A stretch of 64,000 bases of DNA from Volvox africanus (GCA_030268105.1 BSDZ01000015.1:1-64000), one strand, 5' to 3'; counted from the first letter of the stretch, positions 18,560-32,020 are shown. Numbers and translations are program-made. Notes: generated by a model not told the origin, from the letters alone.

Positions 18560-18894
18560 GTCAGGAGGTGAAAACATCGGCCACTACGGAAACGACCACC
18601 AAGAACGCCACCGCCACCGCCGCCACCAACGCCACCAACGCCATAACCGCCATCACCGCTACCACCGCTACCGCCTTCACCACCGCCACCACGGCGACCG
18701 ACGCCAAGACCGCCAACACCGCCTCCATCGCCGCCGTACCGCCATGTCCGCCCCCACAGCCATCATGGCCACCAACGCTGTAAGTATCCTGGGGTATCTA
18801 CGGGTAGTGCTCATTATTGGACCTTATACTGACATTTTTCGATTTGGCCTTTGCAGGCGGACACAACAGAGATACACCAATGAAATGAAAACAG
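18560..18894 (+). CDS. Thr/Ala-rich exon and short exon, block copy 2
   Basis: Exons 18560-18779 and 18857-18894, as at 13651-13985. This is the copy that precedes the longest array and then gene A. Confidence 0.35.
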
Positions 18895-18974
18895 GTACGT
18901 AATAGTCCGGGATTTAGTCTCAATGGTGGCACCTGCATTTTGATACCTTGCTCAACTGAGGGATAACATTAGGG

Positions 18975-21900
18975 TTAAGTATCGGTGCCGTACCTACTTC
19001 CCTCCCGATCTCACTCCCTCCCTCCAGTGTGCCCTCCTTTTCCCCCTTCTCCCCCCCCCTCGTTGTTAGGCATGATGGTGGTGCTTTGGTGGTGGCGGTG
19101 GTGATGGCGATGGCGTTCTTGGAGTCGTCGGTGAAAAGGTAAGTATCGGTGCCGTACCTACTTCCCTCCCGATCTCACTCCCTCCCTCCCGTGTGCCCTC
19201 CTTTTCCCCCTTCTCCCCCCCCCCCTCGTTGTTAGGCATGATGGTGGTGCTTTGGTGGTGGCGGTGGTGATGGCGATGGCGTTCGTGGAGTCGTCGGTGA
19301 AAAAATAAGTATCGGTGCCGTACCTACTTCCCTCCCGATCTCACTCCCTCCCTCCCGTGTGCCCTCCTTTTCCCCCTTCTCCCCCCCCCTCGTTGTTAGG
19401 CATGATGGTGGTGCTTTGGTGGTGGCGGTGGTGATGGCGATGGCGTTCGTGGAGTCGTCGGTGAAAAGGTAAGTATCGGTGCCGTACCTACTTCCCTCCC
19501 GATCTCACTCCCTCCCTCCCGTGTGCCCTCCTTTTCCCCCTTCTCCCCCCCCCCTCGTTGTTAGGCATGATGGTGGTGCTTTGGTGGTGGCGGTGGTGAT
19601 GGCGATGGCGTTCTTGGAGTCGTCGGTGAAAAGGTAAGTATCGGTGCCGTACCTACTTCCCTCCCGATCTCACTCCCTCCCTCCCGTGTGCCCTCCTTTT
19701 CCCCCTTCTCCCCCCCCCCCTCGTTGTTAGGCATGATGGTGGTGCTTTGGTGGTGGCGGTGGTGATGGCGATGGCGTTCGTGGAGTCGTCGGTGAAAAAA
19801 TAAGTATCGGTGCCGTACCTACTTCCCTCCCGATCTCACTCCCTCCCTCCCGTGTGCCCTCCTTTTCCCCCTTCTCCCCCCCCCTCGTTGTTAGGCATGA
19901 TGGTGGTGCTTTGGTGGTGGCGGTGGTGATGGCGATGGCGTTCGTGGAGTCGTCGGTGAAAAGGTAAGTATCGGTGCCGTACCTACTTCCCTCCCGATCT
20001 CACTCCCTCCCTCCCGTGTGCCCTCCTTTTCCCCCTTCTCCCCCCCCCTCGTTGTTAGGCATGATGGTGGTGCTTTGGTGGTGGCGGTGGTGATGGCGAT
20101 GGCGTTCTTGGAGTCGTCGGTGAAAAGGTAAGTATCGGTGCCGTACCTACTTCCCTCCCGATCTCACTCCCTCCCTCCCGTGTGCCCTCCTTTTCCCCCT
20201 TCTCCTCCCCCCTCGTTGTTAGGCATGATGGTGGTGCTTTGGTGGTGGCGGTGGTGATGGCGATGGCGTTCGTGGAGTCGTCGGTGAAAAGGTAAGTATC
20301 GGTGCCGTACCTACTTCCCTCCCGATCTCACTCCCTCCCTCCCGTGTGCCCTCCTTTTCCCCCTTCTCCCCCCCCCTCGTTGTTAGGCATGATGGTGGTG
20401 CTTTGGTGGTGGCGGTGGTGGTGGCGATGGCGTTCGTGGAGTCGTCGGTGAAAAGGTAAGTATCGGTGCCGTACCTACTTCCCTCCCGATCTCACTCCCT
20501 CCCTCCCGTGTGCCCTCCTTTTCCCCCTTCTCCCCCCCCCTCGTTGTTAGGCATGATGGTGGTGCTTTGGTGGTGGCGGTGGTGGTGGCGATGGCGTTCG
20601 TGGAGTCGTCGGTGAAAAAATAAGTATCGGTGCCGTACCTACTTCCCTCCCGATCTCACTCCCTCCCTCCCGTGTGCCCTCCTTTTCCCCCTTCTCCCCC
20701 CCCCTCGTTGTTAGGCATGATGGTGGTGCTTTGGTGGTGGCGGTGGTGATGGCGATGGCGTTCGTGGAGTCGTCGGTGAAAAGGTAAGTATCGGTGCCGT
20801 ACCTACTTCCCTCCCGATCTCACTCCCTCCCTCCCGTGTGCCCTCCTTTTCCCCCTTCTCCCCCCCCCCTCGTTGTTAGGCATGATGGTGGTGCTTTGGT
20901 GGTGGCGGTGGTGATGGCGATGGCGTTCTTGGAGTCGTCGGTGAAAAGGTAAGTATCGGTGCCGTACCTACTTCCCTCCCGATCTCACTCCCTCCCTCCC
21001 GTGTGCCCTCCTTTTCCCCCTTCTCCCCCCCCCTCGTTGTTAGGCATGATGGTGGTGCTTTGGTGGTGGCGGTGGTGATGGCGATGGCGTTCGTGGAGTC
21101 GTCGGTGAAAAGGTAAGTATCGGTGCCGTACCTACTTCCCTCCCGATCTCACTCCCTCCCTCCCGTGTGCCCTCCTTTTCCCCCTTCTCCCCCCCCCCTC
21201 GTTGTTAGGCATGATGGTGGTGCTTTGGTGGTGGCGGTGGTGATGGCGATGGCGTTCTTGGAGTCGTCGGTGAAAAGGTAAGTATCGGTGCCGTACCTAC
21301 TTCCCTCCCGATCTCACTCCCTCCCTCCCGTGTGCCCTCCTTTTCCCCCTTCTCCCCCCCCCCTCGTTGTTAGGCATGATGGTGGTGCTTTGGTGGTGGC
21401 GGTGGTGATGGCGATGGCGTTCGTGGAGTCGTCGGTGAAAAGGTAAGTATCGGTGCCGTACCTACTTCCCTCCCGATCTCACTCCCTCCCTCCCGTGTGC
21501 CCTCCTTTTCCCCCTTCTCCCCCCCCCTCGTTGTTAGGCATGATGGTGGTGCTTTGGTGGTGGCGGTGGTGGTGGCGATGGCGTTCGTGGAGTCGTCGGT
21601 GAAAAGGTAAGTATCGGTGCCGTACCTACTTCCCTCCCGATCTCACTCCCTCCCTCCCGTGTGCCCTCCTTTTCCCCCTTCTCCCCCCCCCCCCCCTCGT
21701 TGTTAGGCATGATGGTGGTGCTTTGGTGGTGGCGGTGGTGATGGCGATGGCGTTCGTGGAGTCGTCGGTGAAAAGGTAAGTATCGGTGCCGTACCTACTT
21801 CCCTCCCGATCTCACTCCCTCCCTCCCGTGTGCCCTCCTTTTCCCCCTTCTCCCCCCCCCTCGTTGTTAGGCATGATGGTGGTGCTTTGGTGGTGGCGGT

Positions 21901-24739
21901 GGTGGTGGCGATGGCGTTCTTGGAGTCGTCGGTGAAAAGGTAAGTATCGGTGCCGTACCTACTTCCCTCCCGATCTCACTCCCTCCCTCCCGTGTGCCCT
22001 CCTTTTCCCCCTTCTCCCCCCCCCTCGTTGTTAGGCATGATGGTGGTGCTTTGGTGGTGGCGGTGGTGGTGGCGATGGCGTTCGTGGAGTCGTCGGTGAA
22101 AAGGTAAGTATCGGTGCCGTACCTACTTCCCTCCCGATCTCACTCCCTCCCTCCCGTGTGCCCTCCTTTTCCCCCTTCTCCCCCCCCCTCGTTGTTAGGC
22201 ATGATGGTGGTGCTTTGGTGGTGGCGGTGGTGGTGGCGATGGCGTTCGTGGAGTCGTCGGTGAAAAGGTAAGTATCGGTGCCGTACCTACTTCCCTCCCG
22301 ATCTCACTCCCTCCCTCCCGTGTGCCCTCCTTTTCCCCCTTCTCCCCCCACCCTCGTTGTTAGGCATGATGGTGGTGCTTTGGTGGTGGCGGTGGTGATG
22401 GCGATGGCGTTCGTGGAGTCGTCGGTGAAAAGGTAAGTATCGGTGCCGTACCTACTTCCCTCCCGATCTCACTCCCTCCCTCCCGTGTGCCCTCCTTTTC
22501 CCCCTTCTCCCCCCCCCTCGTTGTTAGGCATGATGGTGGTGCTTTGGTGGTGGCGGTGGTGGTGGCGATGGCGTTCTTGGAGTCGTCGGTGAAAAGGTAA
22601 GTATCGGTGCCGTACCTACTTCCCTCCCGATCTCACTCCCTCCCTCCCGTGTGCCCTCCTTTTCCCCCTTCTCCCCCCCCCCTCGTTGTTAGGCATGATG
22701 GTGGTGCTTTGGTGGTGGCGGTGGTGATGGCGATGGCGTTCGTGGAGTCGTCGGTGAAAAGGTAAGTATCGGTGCCGTACCTACTTCCCTCCCGATCTCA
22801 CTCCCTCCCTCCCGTGTGCCCTCCTTTTCCCCCTTCTCCCCCCCCCTCGTTGTTAGGCATGATGGTGGTGCTTTGGTGGTGGCGGTGGTGATGGCGATGG
22901 CGTTCGTGGAGTCGTCGGTGAAAAGGTAAGTATCGGTGCCGTACCTACTTCCCTCCCGATCTCACTCCCTCCCTCCCGTGTGCCCTCCTTTTCCCCCTTC
23001 TCCCCCCCCCCTCGTTGTTAGGCATGATGGTGGTGCTTTGGTGGTGGCGGTGGTGGTGGCGATGGCGTTCTTGGAGTCGTCGGTGAAAAGGTAAGTATCG
23101 GTGCCGTACCTACTTCCCTCCCGATCTCACTCCCTCCCTCCCGTGTGCCCTCCTTTTCCCCCTTCTCCCCCCACCCTCGTTGTTAGGCATGATGGTGGTG
23201 CTTTGGTGGTGGCGGTGGTGGTGGCGATGGCGTTCGTGGAGTCGTCGGTGAAAAGGTAAGTATCGGTGCCGTACCTACTTCCCTCCCGATCTCACTCCCT
23301 CCCTCCCGTGTGCCCTCCTTTTCCCCCTTCTCCCCCCACCCTCGTTGTTAGGCATGATGGTGGTGCTTTGGTGGTGGCGGTGGTGATGGCGATGGCGTTC
23401 GTGGAGTCGTCGGTGAAAAGGTAAGTATCGGTGCCGTACCTACTTCCCTCCCGATCTCACTCCCTCCCTCCCGTGTGCCCTCCTTTTCCCCCTTCTCCCC
23501 CCACCCTCGTTGTTAGGCATGATGGTGGTGCTTTGGTGGTGGCGGTGGTGATGGCGATGGCGTTCTTGGAGTCGTCGGTGAAAAGGTAAGTATCGGTGCC
23601 GTACCTACTTCCCTCCCGATCTCACTCCCTCCCTCCCGTGTGCCCTCCTTTTCCCCCTTCTCTCCCCCCCTCGTTGTTAGGCATGATGGTGGTGCTTTGG
23701 TGGTGGCGGTGGTGGTGGCGATGGCGTTCGTGGAGTCGTCGGTGAAAAGGTAAGTATCGGTGCCGTACCTACTTCCCTCCCGATCTCACTCCCTCCCTCC
23801 CGTGTGCCCTCCTTTTCCCCCTTCTCTCCCCCCCCCTCGTTGTTAGGCATGATGGTGGTGCTTTGGTGGTGGCGGTGGTGGTGGCGATGGCGTTCTTGGA
23901 GTCGTCGGTGAAAAGGTAAGTATCGGTGCCGTACCTACTTCCCTCCCGATCTCACTCCCTCCCTCCCGTGTGCCCTCCTTTTCCCCCTTCTCCCCCCCCC
24001 CTCGTTGTTAGGCATGATGGTGGTGCTTTGGTGGTGGCGGTGGTGATGGCGATGGCGTTCGTGGAGTCGTCGGTGAAAAGGTAAGTATCGGTGCCGTACC
24101 TACTTCCCTCCCGATCTCACTCCCTCCCTCCCGTGTGCCCTCCTTTTCCCCCTTCTCCTCCCCCCTCGTTGTTAGGCATGATGGTGGTGCTTTGGTGGTG
24201 GCGGTGGTGATGGCGATGGCGTTCGTGGAGTCGTCGGTGAAAAGGTAAGTATCGGTGCCGTACCTACTTCCCTCCCGATCTCCCTCCCTCCCTCCCGTGT
24301 GCCCTCCTTTTCCCCCTTCTCCCCCCCCCTCGTTGTTAGGCATGATGATGGTGCTTTGGTGGTGGCGGTGGTGATGGCGATGGCGTTCGTGGAGTCGTCG
24401 GTGAAAAGGTAAGTATCGGTGCCGTACCTACTTCCCTCCCGATCTCACTCCCTCCCTCCCGTGTGCCCTCCTTTTCCCCCTTCTCCCCCCCCCCTCGTTG
24501 TTAGGCATGATGATGGTGCTTTGGTGGTGGCGGTGGTGATGGCGATGGCGTTCGTGGAGTCGTCGGTGAAAAGGTAAGTATCGGTGCCGTACCTACTTCC
24601 CTCCCGATCTCACTCCCTCCCTCCCGTGTGCCCTCCTTTTCCCCCTTCTCCCCCCCCCCCTCGTTGTTAGGCATGATGGTGGTGCTTTGGTGGTGGCGGT
24701 GGTGGTGGCGATGGCGTTCGTGGAGTCGTCGGTGAAAAG
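18975..24739 (+). repeat. Tandem exon-intron module array 3 (about 35 units)
   Basis: The longest array. I count 35 exon ends, with the last donor at 24740. Units 2, 5 and 10 carry the donor-destroying AAAAAATAAG (19305, 19800 and 20620). The 25 units from about 20621 to 24739 all keep the GTAAGT donor, TTGTTAG acceptor and a 69-nt open exon, enough for 575 residues if all are spliced. The poly-C run varies between units (shortest near 24160, longest near 21690). The array joins in frame to gene A copy 2. Confidence 0.9.
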
Positions 24740-24826
24740 GTAAGTATCGGTATCCAAACTCCACAGTCTTCAACACCCCGTCCTGATGGCACTTTCTTAA
24801 TCTTGCACTCGGTTGCTGAACCACAG

Positions 24827-26351
24827 GACGCTCAAGAGCCTGTGCGCCAACCGCGTCAACCTCTGTGCGGGGACGCCATTTGAGTTTCCGGCAGCAGCAG
24901 CAGCAGCAGCAGCGACAACAACAAAAACTGGCCCAACAGGGTCCACGCCGATGATGACGGGTGGATCTGGGGGTCACCGGAAGGGCACCTGCTCCGTGGC
25001 CACACAGACAGAGGGGTGGATGATGCCACCCCTTACCCAGGGGCCGTCTCGGGAAGATCTAACAGCCTCCGACACACCGTCAGATGCCAGAACGAGCGGC
25101 GATGGCAACATTGGTTTACGTAGTGGCAGCGCGAGGGGCAACGGCTTTGGTGGAGACGGGAGCAGACTGCGCGGTAAGGTCAACAATTACGCGATTGCGC
25201 CGTCCCTGTTGCGTATGTGGCTGGCAGACTGCAACTTTGAAGGCGCCCGACCGGAGGAGATGGCGGCCGCACTGCCGGCGTTGCAGACTCTCGTCATACG
25301 GCATGTCAGCAAGCAGGAAGACCTGCCATTGCAGCTCATTAAGGCGCTACATTTACTGAAGGTGAGATAGGGGCTCCGAGGGTCAAGCGAAAATCGTTAG
25401 AACGAAATATCCGACTCCTCACCACACAAAGCCATGGAAGGTAAAGGGGCGGGTAGAGGGACAGGGACAAGCTTAGGGCTTGGGGTATTAGTAAATGCCA
25501 CCTAGGGCAACGCGCCTGCTTCCGGATTGATGTCCCTGTACCGACTGGAACAATAAATCAACTGGGCTGACGTTCATATATTTGGCAGTATATGAGGGTT
25601 TTCGTTATGCCCAGCTCCGTATGAGATTGCGTTTAGGCCTTTGTGTGTTGAGAGGCAGCGTGCCACTGTCCAAAATCAGAACTGCACCCCAAAGCACCAT
25701 GAGCCCTTCTTCCTTCTGATACTATAGTACAAATCTCCACTGCGTGAGTTTGGATCCTGCCGTCGCTTGCAACTTCACTTCCTCTACACAGCTGATGCCC
25801 GACGTGATAGCCCCGGAGAGCGATCGGTCACGGGCGCTGCACGAATCTCTCTGGTGGTGGCGATGGTTGCAGAAGGAGGATTGACCCGCTTACGCAGTTT
25901 GTGGCTTCCGGACTGGGCGGCGCCCCCTCATCAGCTGGTCCAGTGGCAGATGCAGATCGCACAGGTAAGCTTCCTCAGCAGGTCCGCGATTGCCTCGACC
26001 ATTTAGCCGATCTCGCCATCCACAGGCGATACCGTGTGTATAGTGTGTAAAATTCATTCGGCTTCTCAAGTCGTATAATAGTTAATGCCTGTAAAGGCCA
26101 TGGCATGGATCTCAGTTCTCAGGCGTCGTAGCACCGTATTTCACCTCCTGGGTTCCGCCAGCCTACCGTCAGTGGCCATGCCCTCTTTACTGACACATGC
26201 ACTCCACTCATACCGATCGCAGATGGCCCCACTGGTGGCGCTCCGTATGGTTGACCACCACTACTTCTGGCGGCTGCCGGCACCCGTTGGTTGTCCGGAG
26301 GTGCAGGACAGACTGCAGTGGTGGGGCTTTGATGCCTGGAACGTGCTGTGA
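24827..26351 (+). CDS. Gene A, copy 2: leucine-rich-repeat-like protein
   Basis: Exons 24827-25361, 25792-25964 and 26223-26351, identical in structure to copy 1, including the -1 shift (about 25879-25883). Preceded in frame by array 3, so this is the copy with the longest uninterrupted run of repeat exons. Confidence 0.65.
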
Positions 26352-26502
26352 CCTGTGCGGATTGGCAGGTGAAAGGAGCGAAGATGCCAGCGACCGGACC
26401 ACTCTGACTCACTTGTTTGCCTCAGTCCCAGCTGAGATTGCTGAATGCTGTGCCGTGCTCAATGCTGGTAGAGTGAGGACATAAATCATGGCTTCTGCCC
26501 TT

Positions 26503-27120
26503 CTATGCGATGTTGGTTTGTATTGCGTTGTATATATTTGGACGTGCGTCGAGGAATGCCGCAAGATGGGAGGTGCGGGGTTGGAAGTTGTATCCATAAC
26601 TGCCCGTAGGTGCGCCGTGTCGTCGTGTTGAGCCTCGAGGCTCGATAAATGCTGCAGATGCCTTGGAGGGAGGGTATTGGTGAATATAGGGTGTTGCCGC
26701 ATGCGCTCCGTTAATTGACTGATGTTGATATACCACATCATGTGATGTAGCCTTATGTGCCGTCCCACTTCTTAATGTTTGAGAAGCGAGTTTTAGCCGA
26801 AGTTTAAGGGACAAAGATGTCAAAGATCTGACCGCTAGCCTGGATGTGGGGAGGGGACTTGGATGAGCGCAAAGTGGCACCGACGCGGCAATCCAACGGC
26901 TTGCATGTTCGACCTGGTTGACCAACGCATTCACGGTCCATGCTTGACCTGTACCCGGTGCGGCGGTATCCCCCACACGACTACACAAGGATAACAAATG
27001 GCGCACGTGTGAAAGCATGAGTGCGTTACACATCATTGTGAGTACAGCATCAGGGATACTTCCCACGTTAGCAACCATACCCGCTTTCACCGCACCGACG
27101 GCTCCACCATCCAGTGCCAT
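26503..27120 (-). CDS. Hypothetical 205-codon ORF, copy 2 (intact)
   Basis: Same as 3409-4026. Confidence 0.4.
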   Translation of the reverse strand: MALDGGAVGAVKAGMVANVGSIPDAVLTMMCNALMLSHVRHLLSLCSRVGDTAAPGTGQAWTVNALVNQVEHASRWIAASVPLCAHPSPLPTSRLAVRSLTSLSLKLRLKLASQTLRSGTAHKATSHDVVYQHQSINGAHAATPYIHQYPPSKASAAFIEPRGSTRRHGAPTGSYGYNFQPRTSHLAAFLDARPNIYNAIQTNIA

Positions 27121-27978
27121 GCACTACCGTGTGTCCCACATGCCTCGTGCCCAACACAAGCCTTAAGAACGGCACCTGGTCCCCGTCCGCCGGGATATGC
27201 CCGTTTGCCAGTGGTCGGTGAAGGTGCGACAAACACCGCACCCCACAACCACGGTATCACCCTGAACAGGATGGACGGAATACTGGGAATGAAGCCTTCC
27301 AGGCTACCCATATCTGCAGCTAAGAGACCTAGGCCTCATTCCACGGTGGCACCAGCCATCTACCATGGCCCCATGGCCACTCTGTGTGTGCAGAATTCTA
27401 TATTGCGCAGGTTATGATCAGCCAAAGACCTAACACCCTAACTCCACCTCACATGCACCACACCACCCCTATTTGATTCACCTTCGCAAAAAGCACCGTA
27501 AGCAAATACACACAGATACAGGACTGCTCTGCTGCGGGCCTTGACGAAACACCCTTCAACCTGGGGCAGTAGTCCCCCCGCCATCATCGCCGCAATTTCA
27601 AATCTGCCTTGATGTCAGATGGGATAGCTACGGACACGGGTCTGGGGTCGTAGGCGTTCAGAGTTGTGGCCTCGCAGGCGCATCCGGACTCGTAGCTCAG
27701 CTTGGCGGTTCCCAAGATGCGGTAGCTTTGGAGATAGGAGATCTGCGGTAACGGAGAGGGGTGGGCGGCGGATGTGCGGGGATGTGTACCCCGTATACGT
27801 AATTACCTAGCTGCAATAGAAGTCGCGTGCGTGTGTGTGTGGAACGGTAAAAGGCAACTGTAGGGGTAAGGCAATGCAGAGCAGGGCAGAAATAAAACGG
27901 GAATTATGTCAAGTTTGGTTGAGGGCGACGAAGCTACCACCTCGCAAAGTGACCATCCCATCCAGACCGCCCAGACGC

Positions 27979-29421
27979 TTAAAGGGACATCCCCAACCCC
28001 CCCCCAACCAAGCTCTCAACCATGTGTGCACTTCCTACCGTGGCAGCGTTAGCGCATTGCCGGCCGTCACTGTCCCCGCCATCTCGCCCGCCCATTTCAT
28101 ACTGGCCCTCCTGATTCCCCCGGCCATACTCCCCAGCGCGGCCCTGCTGCGTCTCGGGCACCTTCGAAACACTTTTTGAAGCTTCACAGGGCACCACAGC
28201 AATGCTTGCGGCATACCCCACTGACAAAATGCCCACGTCTCGAGGTGCGAGCGGCAAATTTGGCAATAGCCTGGCAGGCGGCGCCACCATGGGGCGCTGC
28301 ATCTCGCTCCCCTCATCCAGGCAGCGTGAACCAGTGGCCCCCTCTCTGCTGGAGCCTTCACGCTGAAACTGGAGCTCCTGTGCGGCGGTGGAGATGCTGG
28401 GCGCTGTAGACGGCCAGCTGTTCGGCAGCTTACTGCGACTCAGATGGGAAAAGCGTCTCCTCGCTTCCTCCAGCGCGGCCATCATCCGTCGGCGACCAGC
28501 CGCGGCACGAGCCAGCGCCAAAGCGTGAACTGAATCCGTGCATAACAAACCACCCTCTGAGCTGAAAGCTGCCACGGGAGGGATAAGCCAGAATAATGGA
28601 GATACAAGACGGTACTTCTGCTTAACATGTCCGCCGACAGGTTGGCCAGACTTCGGCGCTACCGTTGGAAAAGGAGTATTGCCCACAAAGGATGTGATGA
28701 AAGAGCTGGAGGGGAAACAGCCAGATGCATCGCTAATGGAAGCGTCCGTTTCCACTGCCTGTGCCAAATCAGCATTAGCGATGGGCGCTGGAGCTATTGC
28801 ACCGCCCGAAATGCAACATGACGCAAAGTAAGCTGGCGTGACCGGAAGAGGGGGCGTGCCTGCATCCATCAAAACCAGCACTTCCACAGTAGCCGCAGAA
28901 CAGATAATTGCGCCGCTTGTTTGAAACGTCACACTCTTGGCCTTTCAACGACCTTCACAGGCTGCCTTCGGCTGTGAAAGAGCAGAGCGCCTTGACAGGC
29001 GGCCCGCTGGCCGGAGCTGCCCACGGGGTGGGTCCAGTATCATAAAAGACGGAGTATGAATGCTATGCGGGCTATGAAGGCTGCACGGCTCATAACCGCC
29101 TGCAAGTCGGTCATCGTCGCTCCAGTCTGAACTACTGGGAAAGCACCTGCCGTCGCTGTCTCTATCACTGTCGGCGTGTGAGCTGCCTTGACTGCTGGAG
29201 GCGCTGCCCCCGGTGCTGCACGTGGAGCCCATATCGCCGCGCTCATCGACCAGACAGCAAGTACTACTACTGATGTAGCCGCAGATCATAGTGCCATGCG
29301 CGCCACCCAGCGCTGGCACGTGGCATGTTGATGGCGAGGCCGGAACAACGGGCTGTGCTGCTGCTGCAACGTCTAAATGATCCTCATAATATTGTCGTTG
29401 ATAAGGACATGTATTAAGCGC
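27979..29421 (-). CDS. Long minus-strand frame with one internal TGA, copy 2
   Basis: Same as 4885-6327; the TGA (28945-28947) is unchanged. Confidence 0.4.
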
Positions 29422-29660
29422 TTACATCTGCGGCGAAGAGCACGAAATTAGCAGCATCCCATCACAGACATAACGATAAAGAGGACAACAGGCATATGTA
29501 TACTGAATCTAATAATCAAGACGATATCAAACGCATTACATCTTCGTCCCTGAAGATTACAGCGCCACCATCGAGACGCCGACACCCCGTGACTCACCCG
29601 TGTGCTCTAATCCCTAGGCGCTGACATATGATGTTATGAAGATAGGTCAATCCAGCCCAA

Positions 29661-29846
29661 ATGAAGCACAGTAATAATGTATTGGCAAGATTCATACCGC
29701 CAACACCGCCTCCTGCAGCCAACAGCTCACCATGTAATAACAATGATGTTAACGTTCATTTAGCTCAAGTTGGAGTGAATAGGGTTATTAAGTGTTACAT
29801 CATCATTGCGCCCAGGATGTGGGAGGTGATCGCAAAGCTCAAAAAG
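29661..29846 (+). CDS. Possible first exon, Asn/Pro-rich protein, copy 2
   Basis: Same as 6567-6752, with the same GTAATA donor. Confidence 0.4.
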
Positions 29847-30487
29847 GTAATATCGTGCTCAGTGAACGTATTAAACGGCGTTATTCATGGATACTGAAAA
29901 GATGATCATCCGACACATTTTCTGTTCAGCCGCACGCGAAGCGAAATTAATTTAAAAGGAGGTCTATACCAATCCATCACATCGGACCATGTCGTAAATC
30001 CCATTGAAAGTATGGAAAGTTGTAACAGACCTAAATTTAGGCAATAGAAACAACGCTCTATGCCGCACGTTCGCCTGCGAAAGTCCACTGCGAAAATTTT
30101 CATTTCGACGGCCGCCTGTTATGATACACATTTGATATTTTGCCGTCTAGCACCATATCATCACGTAACGTGCTGACCTTAAACCGATGACTGAAAGATC
30201 ACAGAGGATGATGCCGTTTTAGCATTACGTACATGCGCAAACAACGCCTTCCCAAAGGCATGGCTGCTACGACCTGGCAGGTAGCGTCCCTGTTGACCGC
30301 CATATGTAGCTTCACACGGCCAACCCGGGGGAGCAAACTTTTAAGCCGCGCGCTTGCTCGATCCTGCAATCCAAGCGAATCCACAGAACGACGTTGGTTG
30401 AATTCGGCCTTAATCAGGCATAGTAGAAGTATGGCACTCACTTGGAGCATGCAGGCAGACTGCCGTTGTCTCTTCAAAGTCGTTTCC

Positions 30488-30547
30488 CCCTGAAACCCTA
30501 TCCTTAAGGCCCCTGAGAATGTCACACATGAGAATCTTACCTGAACG
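30488..30547. repeat. 60-bp dispersed repeat, site 1 in copy 2
   Basis: Same as 7394-7453. Confidence 0.9.
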
Positions 30548-30953
30548 CCATAACTAACAAAACAAAGGATGCGATGGCTCAGTCAGTGAGATCGTCCCGC
30601 GCGAACTGGTAGCAACCGAAGTCGCTTACTCTACTACTTCTCTGTTCTCGTACCTAGCACCGTCCTTGAACACCCAGACTATAGGGAGCCTTTTGCTGCG
30701 TCACATGCCTGGAGTATTTCAAGATTTCGAGGTTCATAAGAAGTACCCTGGGGCTTGACCCCGAAGCCTGGGACATGCGCTTCTAAAAGAACCCGAATTT
30801 TCTCTGCCACCAAATACCGCGGTATATATAAACGACCAAACCGTCCCTCGTGCCCAACATAATGCTTTTAAATAGGCAATGGCCTTTGACTGTGCAGATT
30901 GTTTTATCCAAACCCCTACCTTTTTGCAACAACCAGCGCAATCTTGCACATAC

Positions 30954-31262
30954 CTGGAAATCCGCTACTCGCATCAACGGCACGCCTCTCTCCTCCGCCA
31001 TAAAGCTCGCTCCCACGCAGCCCCACGCCCCCGCCAGCCGCAAGTCCCCGCTTTGAACCCAAGTTGGGGGCGGGTTCTGCTTCCCATTCCAGTCCAAGGC
31101 GCTGCCGGAGTCAAACTCGGTCCTGCTTATGATCGACTCTACCCCGGGTACCGATGCTGACACCCTGGTATGGTCAGCGTGACCAGATGTAGCCCCATCC
31201 TTACCACCAAACCCAACATCACCACTTCCGTTGTACAGAGCTGCCAGGAAGCGTTTCCACAT
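30954..31262 (-). CDS. Exon of an unidentified minus-strand gene, copy 2
   Basis: Same as 7860-8168. Confidence 0.4.
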
Positions 31263-31610
31263 CCCGTGACATCCATCACGGCGGTATCCGCCACAGATGG
31301 GACCTGACAGGTTACCATGCCGTGGGGGGATTCAGGTACACTCACACTTAGGTAAAATACACTGTTGTGGGATCACAAAGCTTAGGAAGGCTTATGGTAC
31401 ACAAAGGATAACATCCCCAGGGACATTCAGTGGGGAAACATATCTTTTCGATCGTAATTCGCGCCAATATGTGCTTGTACGGCAGCTCCAACGCTATAAC
31501 GCTATGATCATGCCTCCACGCCCTCCACGACGTTTCGGTAAAATCTGCCCAGCCATCCAACACTCCATCACATGCTTTCAAGTTATAAGGTATTACATCT
31601 AACCACTAAC

Positions 31611-31849
31611 AACCACCACAGAAGGCATACAGCCGCAGCGAACACGCAGAGGAAGCATGGGGCCTAAAGCACCGTCCGTCCGCGTCAGGGCCTTCATGGC
31701 CAATCCACCAGGAAGCCAGGGACAGACAGCGCGACGTACCGTATCGCAGCAGGAGGCAGGGGGCCCCGGGAAGATTAGGCGCCGGATGTGTAGCCGCTAG
31801 ATCCCTCGTCATGTTGAATAACTGCCCTTCTCGCAACACTTCCAGTATC
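31611..31849. other. Region open in several frames, copy 2
   Basis: Same as 8517-8755, except one base at about 31786 (GGATGTG against GGACGTG), which changes Arg to His in the minus frame. Confidence 0.3.
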
Positions 31850-32020
31850 TAACTTGAACGTTTCTTAATCCATCATCTCTTTTGCGTGGATGCCTGGAAT
31901 GGGCAATGGAGGGTGGGCCTTCGTAAAACAATGGCGGGAGCGTACGTCGCGCTAGCATGCGAACAGCAGGATGAATTCCCATCCAAAGCGACTCGCAGCC
32001 ACAATAGCCCACAGAGGCGC

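Larger units (their letters stand above)
15723..18973 (+). repeat. 3.25-kb block, copy 2 (nested tandem duplicate)
   Basis: Offset +4909 from copy 1. Directly preceded by array 2 and followed by array 3. The left junction is GTAAGTATCGGT|AAATAATTCGG, so the duplication boundary lies at the array's usual right edge. Confidence 0.95.
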
